Positions 62,101 through 64,000 of a DNA stretch of 64,000 nucleotides are shown here, piece after piece. A model generated the notes under the pieces. It was given only the letters and a program-made list of their open reading frames with translations. It made no database searches and was not told the origin of the DNA. Positions within the stretch are counted from its first letter, which is position 1, and every line of letters begins with the position of its first letter. Position numbers and translations under genes: made by a program. Location of the stretch: positions 310,001-374,000 of the forward strand of contig JAJGOT010000440.1 of the NCBI GenBank assembly GCA_022457155.1, given 5' to 3'. The DNA is from Cladopsammia gracilis. Lineage: Eukaryota > Cnidaria > Anthozoa > Scleractinia > Dendrophylliidae.

Positions 62101-62906
62101 GTGAACATTAACAATATAACAAGGGTTGTAGGAGATAGTGTTGTAACCCTTCAGTTATGCTGTTTCGCTCATGTTATGTTTAGAACTGGAAGTGAGAATG
62201 ACCGGAAGTCAAATTAAAATATGTGTGCATAAATTTACATGCACTAATGTGACACCAATAAGCTACATGTGTAAGGGATTAATGTATGGCTAAAATTAGC
62301 AGTAGTATGTTAAATGGACTTTATGCCAAACAAAATAGAGGTACATGTACAATCTGGATATTGAGTTTAAATCTGACCAGTTAACAAAGTATGTGAACAC
62401 GCCCTTTAATAAGGGGAAGATGTACAGTATAAACTCTGCTATTGATCTAATCTTCTCATTTCTGATGTATATTGGATGTCAATAACACTGCAGCAGTTTA
62501 CCTTGATATTTCTGTGAGCTTGCTTTGCAAGTTCTTTGGTGGGGACCAACACAAGGGCTCTTGCACCACTACTTGTGTAATTAACCTGTTAAAAATAAGT
62601 ACTTAAATTATAAAAATGCAGAGATCTCCTATTTTCTTCCCTCAGCGGAAAAGGAGACGTCTGCTTGCAAGCTGCAAGTCTATAAATGCAGTTAATGCAG
62701 TTAAATGCAGTAGTTATGTATAAATTTCTTTCTGGCTAGATATATCTTCCTGTCAGACAAAAAAGAAATAAAAATCAAATCCTAAATAAATTTATTCAAC
62801 TAGGAAGAAATCATTACGACAGTTAGGACAAAATAATAAATCATTAAATATAATTATATATACCTGTTTATCTTGCAGGATTCTTTGGATCATTGGTATT
62901 GCATAC
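34251..62906 (-). CDS. DDX56: DDX56-type DEAD-box RNA helicase, 5' end outside the window
   Basis: A nucleolar ATP-dependent RNA helicase of large-subunit ribosome assembly. Exons from the 5' side: 62864-62906, 62502-62585, 61673-61743, 59889-59961, 58329-58426, 58147-58198, 57236-57274, 56416-56480, 56140-56190, 55958-56011, 55753-55824, 55526-55617, 53137-53158, 50919-50968, 50683-50749, 49496-49599, 48757-48830, 39723-39753, 37789-37847, 36478-36583, 35815-35912, 34988-35050, 34251-34277. Every phase joins across GT-AG introns, giving about 497 residues, collinear with human DDX56 from AYAIPM onward. Motifs in order: [10 protein letters not shown] (Ia), VGTPS (Ib), DEAD, SAT, ILFVN (IV), SRGVDFQ (V), YIHRVGRTARG (VI). 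The family tail [28 protein letters not shown] and a basic C-terminus follow. About 60 N-terminal residues (Q motif, P-loop) lie past 64000. The last 8-residue exon is the least certain. Confidence 0.95.
34500..34880. mobile_element. Palindrome-rich miniature element
   Basis: The ends CCCATTTACATGGAAAG and CTTTTCATGTAAATGCGG are inverted. The interior carries at least six GGATGATCCT or GGATCATCC blocks joined with GCGCTAGG palindromes. It lies in the DDX56 intron between the last two coding exons. No coding capacity. The class is uncertain. Confidence 0.6.
36720..36800 (-). ncRNA. Penelope-type remnant with a hammerhead-like core
   Basis: On the minus strand, 36794-36765 reads CTGACGA, a short imperfect stem, then CGAAA and TGTCAG. 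This is the arrangement of a hammerhead ribozyme core, known from the terminal repeats of Penelope-like elements. Flanking GAGTTGAT sequence is shared with 63553-63632. The cleavage side is not well formed, so activity is doubtful. It lies in a DDX56 intron. Confidence 0.45.
37320..37494 (-). mobile_element. tRNA-derived SINE fragment with a perfect 23-bp palindrome
   Basis: Read on the minus strand, GAGCTCAGTAAGAGC resembles a tRNA A box and GGTTTGACTCC a B box, about 60 bp apart. The 5' end forms a perfect inverted repeat: 37444-37466 pairs with 37472-37494 around a 5-nt loop. Just to the right, GTGATTGGTCAGAGTAATTACT is directly duplicated. It lies in a DDX56 intron. Confidence 0.5.
38053..38151. 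repeat. Hairpin element, family copy 1
   Basis: Almost the entire 99 bp is one palindrome. It starts GATAAAATATTCGC, ends with TATTTTATC, and has GGCTCGCC on both sides of a tiny loop. A relative at 42169-42265 shares GATAAAATATTCGC and CTGTATG at the same relative positions. Confidence 0.75.
38398..38620 (+). mobile_element. tRNA-Gly-derived SINE
   Basis: The head matches a tRNA-Gly pattern: GGTGGTGTAGTGGTGAGAGC (A box), CTCGCCTCCCAC (anticodon arm) and CCCGGGTTCTATTTCC (B box). A non-tRNA body follows, containing CTCCGTGTACTCCGG and AAAACCAACACTTCC, shared with 60780-60925. It lies in the DDX56 intron between 37848 and 39722. Confidence 0.85.
38990..39672 (-). pseudogene. Penelope-like element fragment with GIY-YIG endonuclease
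   Basis: The 185-codon open frame at 39115-39672 carries [13 protein letters not shown] (end of the reverse transcriptase domain), then [19 protein letters not shown] and QRVDEH, the GIY-YIG endonuclease signature with the CxxC seen in Penelope-like elements. The reverse transcriptase is missing: the copy is 5'-truncated about 50 bp from DDX56 exon 39723-39753. Downstream, at 39025-38990 on the same strand, lies ATGATGA, a short stem and CGAAACGTCATG, a degraded hammerhead-like core. It has the same orientation as the host gene. The open frame suggests moderate age. Confidence 0.8.
40440..41035. mobile_element. Decayed DNA-element remnant with CATAATCATAA termini
   Basis: Repeated CATAATCATAA and TTATGATTATG blocks at both ends border two short divergent frames. 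The plus-strand frame at 40704 ([19 protein letters not shown]) resembles the beginning of a MADF domain and soon stops. The minus-strand frame is 40694-40897. Harbinger-type elements often carry a DNA-binding ORF opposite the transposase, so this may be an internally deleted copy. Boundaries are approximate. Confidence 0.4.
42169..42265. repeat. Hairpin element, family copy 2
   Basis: GATAAAATA at the left and TATTTTATC at the right enclose an imperfect palindrome with ACTGTATG/CATACAGT arms and a central GACGAGCCGCAGGCGAGCC. It is related to 38053-38151 and lies about 480 bp beyond the TRIM stop codon. Confidence 0.7.
42749..44926 (-). CDS. TRIM-NHL RING-type E3 ubiquitin ligase, intronless
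   Basis: A complete 725-residue frame with the full TRIM2/3/71-like order. RING: Cys16, 19, 31, His33, Cys36, 39, 57, 60. B-box 1 spans 100-140 and B-box 2 159-192. A coiled coil covers about 195-320, a filamin/Ig-like domain about 365-470 (ending GSPWVLHVP) and NHL beta-propeller repeats about 475-725 ([40 protein letters not shown]). Such proteins transfer ubiquitin through the RING and bind RNA or protein through the propeller. The start context CCACCATGG is near optimal. The gene has no intron and sits inside a 9-kb DDX56 intron on the same strand. That arrangement suggests retroposition or a lineage-expanded single-exon TRIM family. The target is unknown. A transposon begins 80 bp upstream of the start. 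Confidence 0.95.
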   Translation of the reverse strand: MDVQQLLTNLRKEAECPLCLETVSDPKTLPCLHSFCLKCLDKLAGFARRQLQTTIKCPVCLTAFQIPEGDSFNNLPTSFHLNRLVDVLALKDGSAQAQRCSSCDENNTATCYCFVCQNFLCTACFEAHQRLKATRGHRNVVIDKLQAQDVEELIHRPVMCSQQYHENQPLEFYCEECKVAICHKCSVVSHNRHTMTDTQKAAQVQKMQMADAVAKLKEETVIYENKIRKQTELMDKSKNTILNAEKKMTEAVEEFIRDLREHERTMKAKFAEIYEAQQKHHATQLEHFEFVVTQLKSCIERGESILERDISVEVLQTNSAIVGRCEELLNARKPEIYKSPHVHYMVENKANILDRIVVSNTDPSLSLVEEQSQKEVKEKTETNFTFVTRDSNGLQCYHEDDQINVNIFTPTGDRLQKEIKDTKDGKYTVTYKPQCAGQHRVEIQVNGQPLTGSPWVLHVPHQYQFAFQFGSTGKGKGEFTDPSCIALNEKTGSIAVADFGNKRIQMFSSDGNFLKEIALKNKPCMLAFTRCGDVLVCVPGDENRLSLFADDGHFIRHINDEHLDTSCYISVGRDGHIITCDRADKKIKVLTHDGNDLLQSFSAPACDAFPWCVVHHQDKFFVSYPHANCVKVFNNSGVYLYDIGCKGSGDGEFIEPGGLVIDKFNHIIVSDAGNERLQLFTLDGKFVTKIEESFFEGSFLSFGGVSNTGHLFVSDYQKNSIYVFH
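45664..45783. mobile_element. 120-bp hairpin MITE with TTA duplication
   Basis: The arms run almost end to end (GGCCCGGTTCAAACGTCGAA and complement) around an ~18-nt loop. TTA flanks both sides (45661-45663, 45784-45786). The paralogous sequence at 46215-46260 has the same flanks with a single TTA (46234-46236), which is the unoccupied site. A 3-bp TTA target fits the PIF/Harbinger type. Confidence 0.9.
46390..46890. mobile_element. 501-bp fold-back element
   Basis: The outer arms AATAGACTTTGTATGGGAAA and the complement continue inward through AGCATATATGA- and GACGGTTTTGTGGC-like pairs to CCCACAAATCGCTCTCG near the centre. No target duplication is evident. A CTAAACTCCTAACCCTAAACT stretch near 46785 is internal to one arm. 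Confidence 0.7.
47966..48253 (-). pseudogene. LINE reverse-transcriptase C-terminal fragment
   Basis: The frame contains [21 protein letters not shown], the typical C-terminal motif of CR1/L2-type LINE ORF2 proteins (NTVTYGxxSLRYFGPxLWNxL). The upstream catalytic domain is absent. It lies in the DDX56 intron that also holds TRIM. Confidence 0.6.
51510..51923 (-). other. Repeat-associated ORF with embedded hairpin
   Basis: A 137-codon frame starts [19 protein letters not shown] and is acidic/polar at first, then degenerates. No family recognised. Its 3' part overlaps a hairpin (51563-51595 pairs with 51635-51667) whose centre reads ACGAGCTGCAGGCGAG, similar to the centres of the 38053 and 42169 hairpins. 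It is probably part of a dispersed coral repeat and not a host gene. It lies in the DDX56 intron between 50969 and 53136. Confidence 0.35.
52455..52990. mobile_element. MITE with Tc1/mariner-like ends
   Basis: The left end CTGTGGAACCTTGATTTAAC and the right complement of CAGTGGAACCTCAATTTAAC are inverted. Internal TATAACGA blocks are repeated. TA precedes the left end; the right TA is lost. No coding capacity. Confidence 0.75.
53137..53158 (-). CDS. DDX56: 22-nt microexon of DDX56
   Basis: The donor AAAAAGTAAGTATT is strong and the acceptor is ATAATCAG. Twenty-two bases (2 + 18 + 2) exactly repair the phase between exon 55526-55617 (ends with one extra base) and exon 50919-50968 (starts with one base). 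It adds a Lys-rich stretch (TNVKKKK) to the variable basic insert between helicase motifs IV and V. Without it the reading frame breaks. Confidence 0.8.
55188..55485. repeat. GC-rich CpG-dense insert with short tandem repeats
   Basis: Two copies of GCATGTTTTGCGACGTCATACGC-type sequence are followed by two copies of AAGCTAGTCCTGCG-like sequence, a GGCGGCGGCGG run and a CCAGGCCTTCGGCCTGG palindrome. The block is strikingly GC-rich against the AT-rich DDX56 intron and ends 40 bp from exon 55526-55617. Its origin is unknown; it may be a mobile element. Confidence 0.55.
56845..57050. repeat. Degenerate GTTAGAGTTAGCTTTGT repeat
   Basis: About eight diverged units of roughly 20-25 bp combining GGGTTAACTTTG and GTTAGAGTTAGC, within a DDX56 intron. 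It includes telomere-like AGGGTTA pieces but no true TTAGGG array. Confidence 0.6.
58798..58872. repeat. Short hairpin
   Basis: TTGTGTAATACGGCTG and its complement enclose a ~40-nt partly paired centre in a DDX56 intron. It is probably a minimal inverted-repeat element. Confidence 0.6.
60341..60497. repeat. Long hairpin element
   Basis: Arms 60341-60406 and 60434-60497 match nearly throughout (CAATTGGTTCATGCTTTAGC-type ends, GGAGCAC and CCAAACTTCC inside) with a ~27-nt loop. A GTGCACGCTGATAAA block at 60110 repeats part of one arm, so the element may extend left to about 60090. It lies in a DDX56 intron. Confidence 0.7.
60717..60930 (+). mobile_element. tRNA-Gly-derived SINE, older copy
   Basis: The body matches 38500-38620 (TCGGAGTATTCCGG, AAAAACCAACATTCTC, ATCTGGAATG). 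The tRNA-like head is deleted and mutated, with only TTTCCTCCCATCAATGTAGCCC left. Confidence 0.7.
61893..62260 (+). repeat. Dispersed repeat, copy 2
   Basis: Same family and orientation as 20727-21110, with shared AAGAGTTACTCC, GGGTTGTAGGAGAT and ACCGGAAGT blocks. It lies in the DDX56 intron between 61744 and 62501. Confidence 0.65.
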
Positions 62907-64000
62907 CTATACAGATAAAATGAAAAAATACATATGTACACTGTAACCAATAAAGTTAACAATGTTCAAGAAGCAAAAACAAAATTAAAACATTTTTCAG
63001 CAGATTTCACTGCAGTGTGCAGTGTAGACCCAGGTTTTTGAAACATGGGCAAATTGTAACTATTGAATCATGATTCTACACATGCTCCTCAAAGGGTGAC
63101 TATTTTTATACCTTAAAGAAATGAGTTCTATTGTGTGGTTCCAGAAAATATCCATACCCCCACCACGGAAGGAATTGGAAATTCCAGAGGGGTGGGGGGG
63201 TCAAAGGCCCAGGAAATTCCGGAGGGGTGGGGGGTTGACAGTGGAATTAACTTCCAGAGGGTTAACTTCGATTCAGTACCGACCTAAATGTTAAAAAATC
63301 GCCACTTACCGACTTTGGTAGAACATTCTGAAATCGTGTTTTGTTTAAATATTTTATACACATCCTGATTTATCTATAAATGGTTTTCTCTCTCCTAAAA
63401 GTGCTTTGAAGCGAAATAATCCAAATACAGTAATTGATGTTGAGAGCTCCGCTCCTTTGATCGTTTCGCAGATGAAGCCGCCATTACTAGTTACCAGTCT
63501 TTGTGCGGATATCACACCAACGCTGTGCAGGAGTGGTTATATTTACGGAAATGAGTTGATATAAAAGGTGAATTGGCCACCGAAAAAGATAAAAAAAAGC
63601 TGACGCTTCGAGCACTAGCCCTTCGTCCTCTAACTATCGAAATTTATAAGTACTGTGTTTATCTCCACAGTCAAGGTAGTCCTGTGATAATTGCTTTTTT
63701 ATTTATGGATCATGAACAAACGCACTCGCTAAGTCTGACACGCTTCGCTGGATCCCCGCGGTCTGCGAAAACAATACTGCTGGCTAAATAATTTGCGTCT
63801 TTCGCAGTTTAGTTAATTGCTGTATTGTTTTCTCGCTTTCCCACGCCCCCGCTACTCGTGTCTTGGCCGCTCGCCGCTCGCATGTTGTTTCGCTATTTCG
63901 CGGTCTTACCCACGGATTTTTTGACTGCTCACAGTCTATAATCGCGCAAGAATCGATGCAAGCAGTGCAAGCTACGGTAGAATGTTTGTAAAACTTAAAG
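62907..64000. other. DDX56 intron running off the right edge
   Basis: I searched both strands for the DDX56 P-loop (TGSGKT) and Q-motif exons and saw none. 63177-63240 holds two ~41-bp units of GGAAATTCCRGAGGGGTGGG. 63553-63632 is a Penelope-type remnant. The last ~250 bases are more CpG-rich. Confidence 0.5.
63553..63632 (-). ncRNA. Degraded Penelope-type hammerhead-like remnant
   Basis: On the minus strand, GGACGAAGGGCTAGTGCTCGAAGCGTCAGC resembles the 36765-36794 core, with the CTGACGA box mutated to GGACGA. The flanking GAGTTGATATAAAAGGTG block is the counterpart of 36725-36740. It is too decayed to expect catalysis. Confidence 0.35.

Noticed and set aside
63573..63791. 72-codon plus-strand frame at the right edge
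   Set aside because: It overlaps a Penelope-type remnant, has no domain, and its composition follows the repeat.

Overview
The window is nuclear DNA of an animal. AT-rich introns, canonical GT-AG splice sites, metazoan genes and a dense, varied transposon load all point that way. The gene sequences and repeat types (tRNA-Gly-derived SINE, Penelope-like elements, ISL2EU/Harbinger-type and TTAA-specific DNA elements, an intronless TRIM-NHL gene) suggest an anthozoan cnidarian, probably a stony coral. The phylum-level call is an inference and was not tested.

Layout. About 1.15-10.1 kb is a tandem array of ~1.4 kb monomers with no credible gene. 10.4-12.4 kb is one DNA element with ~865-bp terminal inverted repeats. 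12.4-21 kb is mostly gene-poor, with miniature elements, a dense TTCACA-motif block and a few weak candidate exons. 21.2-25.0 kb is an ISL2EU/Harbinger-like transposon with a broken transposase; a TTAA-flanked element and a 5'-truncated LINE are nested inside it. 27.0-32.2 kb (+ strand) is an eight-exon alpha-L-fucosidase gene whose first exon carries an in-frame stop. 34.25-62.9 kb (- strand) is 23 exons of a DDX56-type DEAD-box helicase, tail-to-tail with the fucosidase. Its first ~60 residues, including the P-loop, lie beyond the right edge.

The DDX56 introns are unusually full. The 9-kb intron between 39754 and 48756 holds a complete intronless TRIM-NHL gene (42749-44926) on the same strand. 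A 1.9-kb composite transposon sits about 80 bp upstream of the TRIM start codon. Other DDX56 introns hold a Penelope GIY-YIG fragment, hammerhead-like remnants, two SINE families, hairpin elements and LINE fragments.

The three protein-coding genes have unrelated jobs: lysosomal or secreted glycan hydrolysis, nucleolar ribosome biogenesis and ubiquitin ligation. I see no operon-like system and no convincing undescribed molecular machine. The most useful observations are the fucosidase nonsense codon, the nested TRIM gene with its transposon-loaded promoter, a transposon insertion with its own empty site nearby, the long-inverted-repeat TTAA element and the mosaic monomer order of the tandem array.
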